Positions 24,716 through 34,949 of a DNA stretch of 64,000 bases are shown in pieces. The notes under the pieces are model-generated. The model did not search any database. It had not been told where the DNA came from and worked only from the letters and a program-made list of their open reading frames with translations. This stretch comes from SURF-28 sp034521465. Its GTDB lineage: Bacteria; Bacteroidota; Ignavibacteria; Ignavibacteriales; Melioribacteraceae. Position 1 is the first letter of the stretch, and every line of letters starts with the position of its first letter. Both the position numbers and the translations under genes were made by a program. The stretch is from positions 248,001-312,000 of the forward strand of contig JAXHMN010000016.1 of the NCBI GenBank assembly GCA_034521465.1, given 5' to 3'.

Positions 24716-26071
24716 TTATTTTAGTTGGTACTTCTTAATTTTTGTGTACAGTGTTTTCGGGCTAACACCCAAAGCTCTTGCGGTATTTTCCCGGTTCCAC
24801 TCAAATTTATTTAAGGCCTTGTGTATGTGAATTTTTTCAACTTCATCCATGGATAAAATTTCTTCTTCAGAATTGGAATAACTTTCAATCGAAGTATATT
24901 TGCTCTTGGGTAAGTTTAGATCCTTCGGTTCAATTAAATTTGTTTCAGAAAATATTATTGCTCTCTCAATTACATGTTCAAGCTCTCTTACATTTCCGGG
25001 ATACTTATAATAAACTAATTCTTGTTCAGCTTCTTTACTTAACTTTTTCGGCGCTCTGACTGAGGATTTTGTATGTAAAAAATGATTAGCTAATTCGATT
25101 ATATCACCTTCCCGTTCACGCAGTGGAGGAATTGTAATTGTAATAACATTTAAGCGAAATAATAAATCGCGTCTAAAATTACCACGCTCTGCTTCTTCCA
25201 TTAAATTTTTGTTTGTTGCGCCGATTACTTTCACGTTAGATTTAAGGTTGCTCACACCTCCGATTCTTCGAAATTCACCCTTCTCCAAAAAACGTAAAAG
25301 TTTTGGCTGAAGCGTTAAACTCATCTCTCCAATCTCATCTAAAAATAAAGTTCCGCCGTCAGCCATTTCCACTAAACCTTGTTTGGAAGATTTTGCATCT
25401 GTAAATGCGCCTTTTTCGTGTCCGAATAATTCACTCTCAATTAACTGATCGGGAAGAGAAGCGCAGTTAATTGCAACCAAGGGTTTATTTTTCCGCTCAG
25501 AGTTTTTGTGAATAAACTCTGCAAAGAGTTCTTTACCTGTTCCGGTTTCACCCTCAAGCAAAATATTTGAATCCGACATTGCTGCTTTACGTGAATGCTC
25601 TAAAGTTTTTTGCATCACTTTGCTTGAGCCGACTATATCATGCGGAATTGTCTTGTTAAGTTTGGTCGATAGAATTTTATTCTGAGTAAGTAAATCTTTG
25701 TGATTAATAGCGCGATCAATTGTTACAAGCAAGGCATCAAAGTCGTAAGGTTTTGTAATAAAATCATAAGCTCCCATTTTAATGCACTCAATTGCTGTCC
25801 GAACTTCGGTTTTTGCAGTTAATACAATTACTTGTACTTCAGGATGAAATTCATTTGAATACTTAAGAACTTCTTCGCCATTTACTTCTTTCATTTCGAG
25901 ATCGAGAAGCAATAAATCGTAAGTTTTATTCTTCAGATTTTCGATGGCATATTTTCCGTCGTGCACAATATCGACTTGTATTCCTTCGTTTACCAATTCT
26001 TCTTTTAGTAAATAGGCGAGAATCTCGTCATCATCAGATATTAATATTTTGCTGTTTTCGAGCTTTTTCAT
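24716..26071 (-). CDS. NtrC-family sigma54 activator
   Basis: A 451-residue protein with the three NtrC domains. The receiver covers residues 1-120 (ISDDDEILAYLLKEEL, LLLLDLEMKEVNG). The AAA+ domain has Walker A EGETGTGKELFAEFIH, Walker B GGTLFLDEIGEM and the R-finger region. The C-terminal Fis-type HTH is NTARALGVSPKTLYTKIKKY. The sigma54-contact loop reads GAFTDA instead of the commonest GAFTGA, a variant seen in other members. It activates promoters of the TGGCAC-N5-TTGC type; weak matches lie before the pilin-like genes and pilC. Its operon partner is the kinase-receiver gene at 23701. Confidence 0.93.
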   Translation of the reverse strand: MKKLENSKILISDDDEILAYLLKEELVNEGIQVDIVHDGKYAIENLKNKTYDLLLLDLEMKEVNGEEVLKYSNEFHPEVQVIVLTAKTEVRTAIECIKMGAYDFITKPYDFDALLVTIDRAINHKDLLTQNKILSTKLNKTIPHDIVGSSKVMQKTLEHSRKAAMSDSNILLEGETGTGKELFAEFIHKNSERKNKPLVAINCASLPDQLIESELFGHEKGAFTDAKSSKQGLVEMADGGTLFLDEIGEMSLTLQPKLLRFLEKGEFRRIGGVSNLKSNVKVIGATNKNLMEEAERGNFRRDLLFRLNVITITIPPLREREGDIIELANHFLHTKSSVRAPKKLSKEAEQELVYYKYPGNVRELEHVIERAIIFSETNLIEPKDLNLPKSKYTSIESYSNSEEEILSMDEVEKIHIHKALNKFEWNRENTARALGVSPKTLYTKIKKYQLK

Positions 26072-26344
26072 CGGGAAAATGTTTTTGGTTAAATGTGAGT
26101 AATGCCCCTATGCAAAATTAAATGTAAAAATTACCGATTCCAAAAAATATCTAACAAAATTAATATATAATCCTGATAATCTTGCAATTTTTTTATGATA
26201 AGTTTATCTTTACTGCTCACGTTTTTTGAAGGTTTGACTCAAGATGATAGTTGGGCGTGTAGCCCGCCAAAGGCGGACGATCACAAACTTCCTGACTACT
26301 AGCAGTGAGAAAGTTCATTAGTGTCATATTTAACGAAATGTTTT

Positions 26345-26416
26345 GGGCGTGTAGCTCAGTGGTAGAGCATCTGCCTTTTAAGCAGAGGGTCCCTGGTTCG
26401 AGACCAGGCACGCTCA
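26345..26416 (+). tRNA. tRNA-Lys (anticodon UUU)
   Basis: A full cloverleaf can be drawn. The acceptor stem is GGGCGTG/CACGCTC with one G-U pair, the D arm AGCTCAGTGGTAGAGC, the anticodon stem TCTGC/GCAGA around loop CTTTTAA (anticodon TTT), and the T arm CCTGG-TTCGAGA-CCAGG. The discriminator base is A and CCA is not encoded. Length 72 bases. Confidence 0.95.
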
Positions 26417-26424
26417 CCCCGGTT

Positions 26425-26461
26425 AAACCCTTGTAACACAATTAGTTGCAAGGGTTTTTTA
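26425..26461 (+). terminator. Rho-independent terminator after tRNA-Lys
   Basis: AAACCCTTGTAAC (26425-26437) pairs with GTTGCAAGGGTTT (26445-26457) with one mismatch, followed by TTTT. It closes the tRNA unit. Confidence 0.8.
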
Positions 26462-26480
26462 TTTTTAAAGTACTCATTTA

Positions 26481-26888
26481 TCAAAGATCTCCCCGCGAAT
26501 AATAAATTCTAAAATCTTTCGTGTATTCAGAGCGGGCGCCTTCCCAAATCATTTTATTTGAATCTGGAAAACTTACGATCCAATAACTGTCTTTACTTGT
26601 TTCGGAATCATTTATTAAGGAGAGTTCGTTAGTCTCCAAATTCAATTTCCAAATACCCGTATTTTTACTATAAGGTCTTCCTTCACTGATAAACGTATTG
26701 TTTTCGTTAAAAAGAATCCATCTTTCTTGATAAGGATTATGAAAACCGGTTACATCTTCTCCGCCTTGTACTACTTGTTCCATATTCCATTTGCCGAGCA
26801 ATAAATCATTTATATTATTTTGAGGTGAGAAAGCCGGTAGTAAAATTGCAATGAGTAAAATCAAAAAGCTTTTTGTGAGTAGTTTCAT
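26481..26888 (-). CDS. Small exported lipocalin-like protein
   Basis: A 135-residue protein. It has an N-terminal signal peptide (KLLTKSFLILLIAILLPAFS) and then LLLGKWNMEQVVQGG, with a run of beta-strand-like segments (ERWILFNENNTFISEG, TGIWKLNLETNELSLI). The LxGKWxxE start followed by a W/F-rich barrel matches small lipocalin-like domains common in Bacteroidota. The ligand and role are unknown. It lies 10 bases downstream of the methyltransferase and could share its transcript. Confidence 0.6.
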   Translation of the reverse strand: MKLLTKSFLILLIAILLPAFSPQNNINDLLLGKWNMEQVVQGGEDVTGFHNPYQERWILFNENNTFISEGRPYSKNTGIWKLNLETNELSLINDSETSKDSYWIVSFPDSNKMIWEGARSEYTKDFRIYYSRGDL

Positions 26889-26898
26889 AGTTGAGGTT

Positions 26899-27618
26899 TT
26901 AGTTGTTCGATTTTAGTTTCAATAAGTAAGTTACTTTGTCTCTGGTAACAAATAACACTGCTTTGATCTTATCTTTTAAAGTGGTTGAGGCGAACTCTTT
27001 TTTCCAAGTTTCTAAATAACCTCCTCGGTTCTTTTTGACTATATCGAAATCTGCGCTATCGATAAGTTTTCTTAAATTACTTTTTGTAAAAGTATGCGGA
27101 TGACCTTTATCAATCAATAATTTTTCCATTAAAAATCTTACGGTTGTTCCCCATAAATGATAAGTATTTTGTTTAAAGTAAACTACCGCTCCTGGTTTAA
27201 GAACTCTTTTAGCTTCCAACATTACTTTTGGGGGATCATCGCAATGGTCTAATACATTGTCAACTATTATTAAATCAAAGAAATCATTTTCAAATGGAAG
27301 CTCTTCGCCCATTGCTTTGAAATACTGAACTGATTCATCCCTCTGATTTACAAACTCAGGTACTGAAGAATAAAAATCTTCAAGCGGATCAACTGCATAA
27401 CGATGATCGCTGTTTTTAAGGTAAGTTACAATGCCACCTGCTCCGCTGCCAATTTCTAAAATTTTTGTGGATCGGTCTATTTTTAAAAAATCATTTAGAT
27501 ATTCTGTTAATTCAGAAGCAAAACTTTTGTAGAATTCAAAATCTATATTATTGCTTCGTTTATCCCACCAATTTTTTTCGTACTCTTGGGCTAATGACCA
27601 TCTAGTTTTATCAGGCAA
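26899..27618 (-). CDS. Class I SAM-dependent methyltransferase
   Basis: A 239-residue protein with a Rossmann methyltransferase core. Motif I is ILEIGSGAGGIVTYL (near residues 52-66), the acidic end of strand 2 is AVDPLEDFY, and motif IV-like LIIVDNVLDHCDDPPKVMLEAKRVLKPGAVVYF follows, as in Methyltransf_11. The N-terminal WSLAQEYEKNWWDKRS is typical of small-molecule or lipid-sugar methyltransferases. The substrate cannot be inferred. No operon partner explains its function. Confidence 0.8.
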   Translation of the reverse strand: MPDKTRWSLAQEYEKNWWDKRSNNIDFEFYKSFASELTEYLNDFLKIDRSTKILEIGSGAGGIVTYLKNSDHRYAVDPLEDFYSSVPEFVNQRDESVQYFKAMGEELPFENDFFDLIIVDNVLDHCDDPPKVMLEAKRVLKPGAVVYFKQNTYHLWGTTVRFLMEKLLIDKGHPHTFTKSNLRKLIDSADFDIVKKNRGGYLETWKKEFASTTLKDKIKAVLFVTRDKVTYLLKLKSNN

Positions 27619-27718
27619 ATTAATATTCCTCCAAAGTAAATGAACTCTGCCGTTATTTATAGAGTGAAAATATTTTCCAGAAAATAATATCCAATTATTT
27701 TTGATTCAGTTGAACACA

Positions 27719-28914
27719 TTAAATCTTTGATAGAGCATTTTCAAAATCAGCTTTAATATCTTCAAAGTTTTCAATCCCAATTGAGCAGCGAACCAGACTT
27801 TCTGGAATGCCAAGTTGTTTTCTTTCTTCTTCGGTTGTTTCAACGTGACTTGTAACTTTAGGAGGCCCAATTAGTGTACTAACCGAACCTAAACTAGCGG
27901 CAAGATGAACTAGCTCTAAATTGTTCAACATAGTTTTAACCTTCTCAAATCCATCTTTTAGTGAAAAAGCAAAAACACCGCCGTAACCGGTCATCTGTTT
28001 TTTTGCAATGTGATGATATGGATGAGATTCTAATCCGGGATAAAATACTTTGTCAATTTTAGGATGTGATTCTAAATACTCTGCTAACTGAAGAGCATTT
28101 GAATTTTGTTGTTTTACACGCAACTCTAACGTTTTAATTCCTCTTATTAGCATATAAGCGGAAGTTGCATCTAAAGTTGCACCGTTAATTTCACGAAAAT
28201 GAAAAATCTGTGTTACTAAATCTTTTCTACCGCAAACAACACCGCCCATTGCATCGGAGTGACCGCCGAGAAATTTTGTTGCGCTATGTATAACTAAATC
28301 AGCTCCTAGCTCCAATGGTTGTTGATTGATCGGAGTAGCAAAAGTGTTGTCGACTACAACTATCGCATTAACTTTTTTTGCCGCTGAAATTAATCTCTCT
28401 AAATCCATTACTTTTAAAGTGGGGTTGGTTGGAGTTTCCAGGTAAAGGAGTTTACATCCTTTTGCTACTTCTTTTTCAATTTCTTCATGATCAGTTGTTT
28501 CGCAAAGCTGTACATCAATACCGAAACGGGGGAGAAATTCTAAAAAGAGTTTACTTGTTCCGCCGTATGAATCTTTGATAGAAACCACCCGTTCTCCGGG
28601 GAGAGGAGTGTAAATAAAGTATTGCTGATTGCCGCCATTCCTGTCGCAAAACTGGTTGACGCTTCTGCATTTTCTAATACTCTTACTTTTTCTTCAAAAA
28701 CATCTACTGTTGGATTTGTGTTTCTGCTGTAAATGTGTCCCTTCTTTTTACCTAAAGCAATGTCAAACCATTCGTCAACATTTTTATAGCCGTATGTAAC
28801 ACTTTGAACGATTGGTACTTGTGTGGCACCTTCATAAAATGGTTCTGTTTCTCCACTCCATACAGCTTTTGTACCCGACTTTTTATCGTTCCAGTTTCTA
28901 TTTTCTTTCAACAT
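27719..28914 (-). CDS. Cys/Met-metabolism PLP enzyme (cystathionine gamma-synthase/lyase type), one frameshift
   Basis: Fold-type I PLP enzyme of trans-sulfuration, 398 residues after correction. The first frame (from 28914) has YSRNTNPTVDVFEEKVRVLE and FATGMAAISNTL. The second has LLYLETPTNPTLKVMD, VVVDNTFATP and the PLP-lysine motif VIHSATKFLGGHSD, ending with a canonical SIGIENFEDIKADFENAL. One C is missing near 28597-28601; restoring it gives SPGERVVSIKDSYGGT. Motifs do not separate cystathionine gamma-synthase, gamma-lyase and methionine gamma-lyase. The M20 deacetylase gene lies 23 bases upstream in the same direction. Confidence 0.87.
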
Positions 28915-28937
28915 TCTTTGCTCCTTTAATTAAATTT

Positions 28938-30088
28938 TTATTGGCAGTAATCAATTACCGTTAGATAAAGTATTTCAGCAAGTTCATTAACCGAATCAAG
29001 ATCTATCCACTCATTTGCTGTGTGTAATCCTTCTCCTTTTTGGGCCTATTACGACAGTGTCAATTCCGGCTTTATCTGTTAGAGCTGAATCTTCCCACCA
29101 AGTGTGTCCAATATAATCCGGTTCTTTATTCAACACCAATTTTGATGAGTCTGATAATTTTTTAACAAGCTTACTTTCTTTATTTGCTTCAAAGGGATCG
29201 CGCCACATAATTTGTTTTACTTCTGCTTTAAATGATTGGTCTTCCGCGGAGAGTTTTTCTATTATATTTTTTATTTCGGCTAAGCATTCTTTTTCCTTGT
29301 TTCCGGGAATAGTTCTTCTCTCTAGAGTGATTTTACATTCACCGGAATAAGTGAACGGTTCGGTCCCGCCGTTAATAACCGGCACATGTAAAGAGGGTGA
29401 ACCGAGAAGAAGGTGAGGTTCTTTATCTATTAAATCTTGGGATAATTTATGTAACTCGTTTAATAATTTGCCCATATGCATGTTAGCGTCTATTCCGATA
29501 TCGGGTCTACCGCCGTGAGCAACTTTACCCTTTGTTATAACTTCATATAATCCGAAACCTCTGTGTGCGATACAGATATCAAGATTACTCGGTTCGGTTA
29601 TAATAGCGCCATCTGTTTTAATGGTTTTTAAAAGATGTTCGGTACCGATGCTGTCGTATTCTTCGTCTGCGACAAATGCCAGAACCAAATCACCTTCAAG
29701 TTCTATTTTATTATCAACAATAGCTTTTGCCGCGGCAAGCATCGCAGCGATGCTGCCTTTCATATCGTATGCGCCTCTGCCAAAGAGTTTACCGTCGGAG
29801 ATTTTCCGGAGAAAGGATCCTCCATATTTCAACTCCGACTGTGTCGGTGTGTGCATTGAGCATTAAAGATTTGCCGTTACCAACTCCTTTAATTGTGGCT
29901 GTTACATTATACCGGTTTTTTGCAATATTCTGAATTTCCGGATTGAGATTAAGTTTTTTTAGAACATCAGCTATATAGTTACATATTTCTTTTTCACCCG
30001 GCGCGCCGGAACTTAGCATTGGGTTCACACTGTTAATCTGTACTAATTTTTGCAGTGTGTTTATGGCAAAGTTTTTATCTGTTTTCAT
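28938..30088 (-). CDS. M20-family deacetylase/peptidase (ArgE/DapE-like), three frameshifts
   Basis: Zinc-dependent M20 amidohydrolase, about 383 residues after correction. The start (KTDKNFAINTLQKLVQINSVNPM) and LMLNAHTDTVGVE, with the metal-binding His and catalytic Asp, are in the first frame. Two missing bases near 29824-29829 and 29802-29806 restore MEDPFSGKISDGKLFGRGAYDMKG. The second frame has VADEEYDSIGTEHLL (catalytic Glu pair) and HGGRPDIGIDA. A surplus T in the run at 29037-29041 hides the true end IGPKGEGLHTANEWIDL, which carries the last zinc His. The run-on frame reaches the stop at 28938. The substrate is probably an N-acyl amino acid such as acetylornithine or succinyl-diaminopimelate, but this is not resolved. 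Confidence 0.83.
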
Positions 30089-30205
30089 CGTGATGATAGT
30101 TTTTAAATACGTTTAAAATAATCAGGTTTTAATAATAGTTAACTTTTCAAAAATTAGCATGATTTAGTATGAAAATCCGGCGGGAATTTAAACGTAATAA
30201 AACAG

Positions 30206-33200
30206 TTACTTTTTTGGTCGTGGACATTCAACGGTGAAAGTAGTGCCAACGTTTTTTTTACTTTCAACGCTTATCTCTGCATTGTTTATATCACAATAAT
30301 TTTTTACCAGGGCAAGCCCTAAGCCGGTTCCTTCGAATCTTCTACTGTAACCGCTTTCTTCTTGCGAGAATTCCGTAAACAAATTGGGCAGATACTCTTT
30401 AGATATGCCAATCCCGGTATCGATTATTTTTACTGCTAACTTATCATCTTTGCAATCGACAACAACTTTCACGCTCCCTTTACTGGTGTATTTCAGGGCA
30501 TTGTCAATTAAGTTCGCAAAAATTTGAGATAGACTATATTTATCGGCATAAACTGTGGTGTCCAAACAATAATTTAGAATTCTAAAATCAAGTTTTTTGG
30601 ATTTCGCAACAGATCTAAACTCATCGTGAAGAGGTGTTAAAACCGTCTCAATTAGATCAAAAGTAGTTGGAACAGCTTTGAAAGTTCCTCTGGCAAACTG
30701 AGCCATATTTAAAATAGAATCGATTGTTTTGATGAGTCTTTGGCTTGCGGAATCTATTGCGTTGAATCCTTCCCGGATATCATTTTTAATTTTGTTATAA
30801 ACTTCTTCTTTAATTAAGTGCGAGAAACTTAAAATAACATTAATCGGTGTTCGTATTTCGTGTGACATTTGAGCTAAGAAATCCGACTTTAGTTTATCGG
30901 CTTTTTCTGCTTCTTCTTTTGCTTTTATCAAATCTAGTTCGGCTCGTTTTCTATCGGTGATATTAAGGGAAACGACAAGAACCGCAGCTTTATTTTGATA
31001 TTTAATTTTATGGGAGATGATCAGTACGTCTATAACTTCGTCGTTTTTGAGTTTATGTTTCCATTCACCCGAATCGGTTCTTTCTTTTCTTTCTTGTTTA
31101 AGGTCAGCTTCTAATTTCTCCTTTTCGGAATCCGGCCGTATGTCAAGAATCGACATGTTTAAAAATTCATCGCGTGAATATCCGTAGTCTTCAATAGCGG
31201 CTTCGTTAACTTCCATAAATTGATAGGTGTACAGATCATAAATCCACATTGGTAGTGGATTATGCTGGAAGAGATACTTAAATGATTCTTCACTTTTTTG
31301 AAGCTGTTCTTCTGCATCTTTTCTTTCTGTGATATCGGATATAAAACCTTCAAGTGCAATCGCATTACTATTTTTATCATAGACCGGTAAGCCGCGCTCC
31401 CAAACCCATCTATGCCCGTTATAATCTTTCGGCTTAATTCTATAGATCACAGTAAAAGATTTATGTTGTTTAACTGCATCGCTAATTGCATCCCATACAA
31501 ATTGCCGGTCATCTTCGTGAATTAAATCATCGTATGTAATTACTTTCTTGTCTATAAACTCTTCCGGTGTATAACCGGTAAGGTTTAATGTTCCGTCACT
31601 CATCAGTTCCATTGTCCAATCTCTATCGTACTTACACCGGTAGGCAATTCCGGGAAGATTGGAGAAAAGCGTTGATAGTTGTCTTTCATGCTCAATAAGC
31701 TGAGATTCGATCTGTTTACGTATTTTATTTTTTGCGATAATATCTATCGAGAAAGCAATATCAGAGGCAATTTCTTCCACTAATTTTATTTCGTTATCCA
31801 AAAAGTAATTTTGTTCATCCGAGTATAAAACAATAGTGCCGATTATGCGTCCGGAGACTACAATAGGTGCGGCAGCGCAAGATTTTATATTATTTTCTTC
31901 TGCAATTTGTGTCCACTCTTCCGGGTTATCGTTAACATTATTGACGATAACAGTTTTGTTTTTCATAAACGATTGAACACCCGGATCATCAATTCTGTAG
32001 GATGAATCCTCGTTTAATATTTCATTAAAATAATTAAAATCACCGCTGAATGATTCAACTTTCAGCAGTCCAGTTTCACTTTCGACCAAACTTAATCCAC
32101 ACGCTTTAAAATTTCCGTAATTAACGGGAAGCGCAGTGATTTTTAATATCAATTTTGCTTTATCATCTTCTCTAATAATAGCTTGGTTTATTTGGCTTAG
32201 CGTTGCGTATAAATTAGCTAGTTTCGCTTTTTCTTTATTTAGTCTAAGTTCTCGTTTAACAGCGTTCAAATTTGCAGAGCGGTAAACCATCATAAATATA
32301 AAATAACTCATCGCAATAAGAAGGAGCACAATAATTATACTAGCGACAAGAGCGGTTCTAATCATCCCAATTATTTCCGCTTCATCAACTTTTGTTATAA
32401 TGAACCAGTTGGTTCCGGGTACCGAACCGATATCGGCAAGAACCTCTTTGCCTCTATAATCAATGCCTCTGAAAAACCCGGTATGACCTTGGGCAGCTTG
32501 AGCCGCAGGTAGATATTCTTGGTCAACAGGAAAACTAAGATTTAGTGCAGCATTTTCTCTGTGCCTAGGTTCGTTTAGTATTAGTAGAGAGTCGCCTTCA
32601 ATTCTAACTAAAATTGTTTCCGCAGAGTTACTTGGAGTTGGCCAATTCTGTATCAATGGAAAAATAAATGAATAGGGATCAATTATAAATATTAAGCGGC
32701 AATAAATTTCGTCTTTTTCCGAAAAATTAATACGGATACTATAATGCGGGTCATTTTTTTTATCCAAATGAATATCTGTGATTAAAATTTCTTCATCATT
32801 ATGAAGTAAACCAAATTCAGAAAGATGCTCTTTATCTATAAAATCGATTGTAACTTCAGAGGAAAGTAAAGTATTAAAATCCTCATCAACCATAAGAATT
32901 GCACTATAACCGTATGAATTCTTTAAAAGGTCAAACCAAATCAACAAATCCTTTTCAGTTGAATCGGAGCCGCTTCTTAAATATTCTTTAATGTTTTCTA
33001 AAAGAAGAGGATTATACAATATTAAATTCGCATCCCCGATTCGCTCTTTCCGCCAATTGACAATTTGGTCAGTTTTTAATTCCCGGATTGCAGAGAGTTC
33101 ATGATGACGGTTTTCAAAAATTGCACTCTTTTGAAAAGTGTACGCAAAATATCCACCGGCAATGATTACCGCAACTACAAAGACAAACGACACTATTATG

Positions 33201-33232
33201 GATTTTGATTTCAAACGTACTTCTGACCTCAA
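30206..33232 (-). CDS. Membrane sensor histidine kinase with GAF and PAS domains
   Basis: A 1008-residue protein. Membrane helix 1 lies near residues 12-32, followed by a 250-residue extracytoplasmic sensor starting AIRELKTDQIVNWRKERIGDANLI, a motif found in many kinases of this phylum. Membrane helix 2 is ALVASIIIVLLLIAMSYFIFM. A GAF domain follows (near residues 340-500), then two PAS domains (YRIKPKDYNGHRWVWERG, and FKYLFQHNPLPMWIYDLYTYQFMEVNEAAIEDYGY), HisKA (FLAQMSHEIRTPINVI) and an ATPase domain (NLIDNALKYTS, IIDTGIGIS, GTGLGLALV). No receiver or obvious partner is adjacent, so it is an orphan kinase. The signal is unknown. Confidence 0.9.
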   Translation of the reverse strand: MRSEVRLKSKSIIVSFVFVVAVIIAGGYFAYTFQKSAIFENRHHELSAIRELKTDQIVNWRKERIGDANLILYNPLLLENIKEYLRSGSDSTEKDLLIWFDLLKNSYGYSAILMVDEDFNTLLSSEVTIDFIDKEHLSEFGLLHNDEEILITDIHLDKKNDPHYSIRINFSEKDEIYCRLIFIIDPYSFIFPLIQNWPTPSNSAETILVRIEGDSLLILNEPRHRENAALNLSFPVDQEYLPAAQAAQGHTGFFRGIDYRGKEVLADIGSVPGTNWFIITKVDEAEIIGMIRTALVASIIIVLLLIAMSYFIFMMVYRSANLNAVKRELRLNKEKAKLANLYATLSQINQAIIREDDKAKLILKITALPVNYGNFKACGLSLVESETGLLKVESFSGDFNYFNEILNEDSSYRIDDPGVQSFMKNKTVIVNNVNDNPEEWTQIAEENNIKSCAAAPIVVSGRIIGTIVLYSDEQNYFLDNEIKLVEEIASDIAFSIDIIAKNKIRKQIESQLIEHERQLSTLFSNLPGIAYRCKYDRDWTMELMSDGTLNLTGYTPEEFIDKKVITYDDLIHEDDRQFVWDAISDAVKQHKSFTVIYRIKPKDYNGHRWVWERGLPVYDKNSNAIALEGFISDITERKDAEEQLQKSEESFKYLFQHNPLPMWIYDLYTYQFMEVNEAAIEDYGYSRDEFLNMSILDIRPDSEKEKLEADLKQERKERTDSGEWKHKLKNDEVIDVLIISHKIKYQNKAAVLVVSLNITDRKRAELDLIKAKEEAEKADKLKSDFLAQMSHEIRTPINVILSFSHLIKEEVYNKIKNDIREGFNAIDSASQRLIKTIDSILNMAQFARGTFKAVPTTFDLIETVLTPLHDEFRSVAKSKKLDFRILNYCLDTTVYADKYSLSQIFANLIDNALKYTSKGSVKVVVDCKDDKLAVKIIDTGIGISKEYLPNLFTEFSQEESGYSRRFEGTGLGLALVKNYCDINNAEISVESKKNVGTTFTVECPRPKK

Positions 33233-33379
33233 TAATTGTAAGATTAATATAAAAATTCATTTGCTATAAGAACAGAAGAAATTATGAATATTACGGCTGA
33301 TGTGCCTCTCGACAAATTTTTTGTTTACTTAAACTTATATCATACCGAATTATTGAACTTATTCCAATCCGGAATCGTT

Positions 33380-33409
33380 TTGCTTAGAAATGATTATTAA
33401 ACGTATAAA
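33380..33409 (+). promoter_or_regulatory. Candidate sigma70-like promoter of the carotenoid operon
   Basis: TTGCTT (33380-33385) and TATAAA (33404-33409) are spaced by 18 bases and lie about 23 bases before the first start codon. This is the only sizeable gap before the operon. Phylum-specific promoters can deviate from this form, so confidence is low. Confidence 0.35.
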
Positions 33410-33432
33410 ATAGAACAAAGCAATTATCTACT

Positions 33433-34890
33433 ATGGTTGACTACCTCATTATCGGAGCAGGTTATGCCGGGTTGAGCGCTGCGGCGCTTTTAGCTAAAAA
33501 TAAATTTTCAACTTTACTGTTGGAATCGCATTCAAAAATTGGTGGATGTGCTTCTCATTACAAACGGAAAGATTTTACATTTGACGTCGGTGCAACCACG
33601 TTCAGCGGAATTAAACCGAACCAACCACTTGGAAGATTATTCAAAGAATTATCAATAGAGCCAAAGTTAAAAAAAGTTGATCCGGGATTAATTGCTAAGA
33701 TTGACGGAAAAGAAATAATTCGTTATGCAGATAAATTGAAATGGACTGAAGCAGCAAGCGAATATTTTAATTCTAGTAAGCAAATTAATTTTTGGCAGAA
33801 AATTTTTGAAATTGATGAACTCGCGTGGGAGTTCCTTTCCCATAACAATTCAATTCCACCCAACTCCTTAGTTGATTATATCAAACTTACTAAACCAACT
33901 AATTTACGCTATGCAAAACTACTCTATGGAATTTTCAACGGAATCCAAAAGGAGATCAACAAATTTCAACTTACCGATAAGATATTTACTTCTTTTCTTG
34001 AAGAACAACTTTTGATTACCACACAGAATTATGCAGAACAATGCACCGCTTTTAACTTCTGCAATGGGATTGGCATATCCTTCCGAAACCTATTATTCAT
34101 ACGGTGGAATGTATAAACCGGCAGAGTTGATTCTAAATTCATATAAGAATTCCGGCGGAGAAGTTAAGCGCAAGCGAAAAGTGATCAAAATCAGAAAAAG
34201 AAAGGACTACTACCAAGTAGAAACCGAAAAGGGAGAAGTTTTTGATTCGAAGGGAATTATTTCAAGTATCCCAATCTGGAATATGGCTGAGTTGACCGAT
34301 GGTGAAATTCAAAAATATTATCAGAACTATGCAAAATATTTTGACTTTGCCTGGGGTGCATTCACAATAAATTTTGCTATTGAAACTAAAGCTGAACTGA
34401 ACTCGCTCTATTATCAAATTCATACAGACGATCAGATACCTAACTGTGATGCTCGCTCTTACTTCGTTTCCTTTTCAGCAAAAGATGATTATGCTAAAGC
34501 ACCGGATGGTTGGCGAACTGTCACAATTTCTTGTCATACAAAGACAGAGAAATGGTTAAGCCTTACTAAGGAGGAATACAGCAGAAGGAAAAGAGCGTTA
34601 CAGCTCAATACATCTTAAAATCCTTATTTAATAATTTACCGCAACTCGAAGGATCTCAAATTGAATGGGAGCTAGCCGGTTCACCCAAAACCTTTCAACA
34701 CTATACTCAAAGGAAAAATGGATTTGTAGGAGGAATTCCTCACTCAATTGAGAAGAATCTATTAAAAATGCCTCCCAACCAAACACCATTTAAAAACTTT
34801 TACCAAATCGGTGATACTGCTTTCCCGGGTCAAGGGACACCGGGTGTTGTTTTGGGTGCACTTTCTTGTGTCGAGAGAATTTTGAAATAA
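33433..34890 (+). CDS. CrtI/CrtH/CrtD-type carotenoid oxidoreductase (two frameshifts)
   Basis: FAD-dependent oxidoreductase of the carotenoid desaturase/isomerase superfamily, 485 residues after correction. The dinucleotide motif is LIIGAGYAGLSAAALLAKNKF with LLESHSKIGGCASHYKR, then FDVGATTFSG. Mid-part is SAMGLAYPSETYYSYGGMYKPAELI. The C-terminal FAD motif is FYQIGDTAFPGQGTPGVVLGALSC. Breaks: a surplus T near 34040 (restored AEQAPLLTSAMGL) and a missing A near 34585-34588 (restored RRKKSVTAQYIL). The two cancel, so start and stop share a frame. It is the first gene of the carotenoid operon. Compared with the other two copies it looks more like the CrtH isomerase or CrtD branch; exact reaction not resolved. 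Confidence 0.8.
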
Positions 34891-34949
34891 TTATATTCTA
34901 CTTAGTGTTATGGAACTAATCTTTTAAAATTTCAGTTCTGATTATACTT

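Noticed and set aside
26253..26278. Degenerate second tRNA copy upstream of tRNA-Lys
   Set aside because: Only the first 11 bases (GGGCGTGTAGC) match the tRNA; the following bases form a different short hairpin and no cloverleaf can be drawn.
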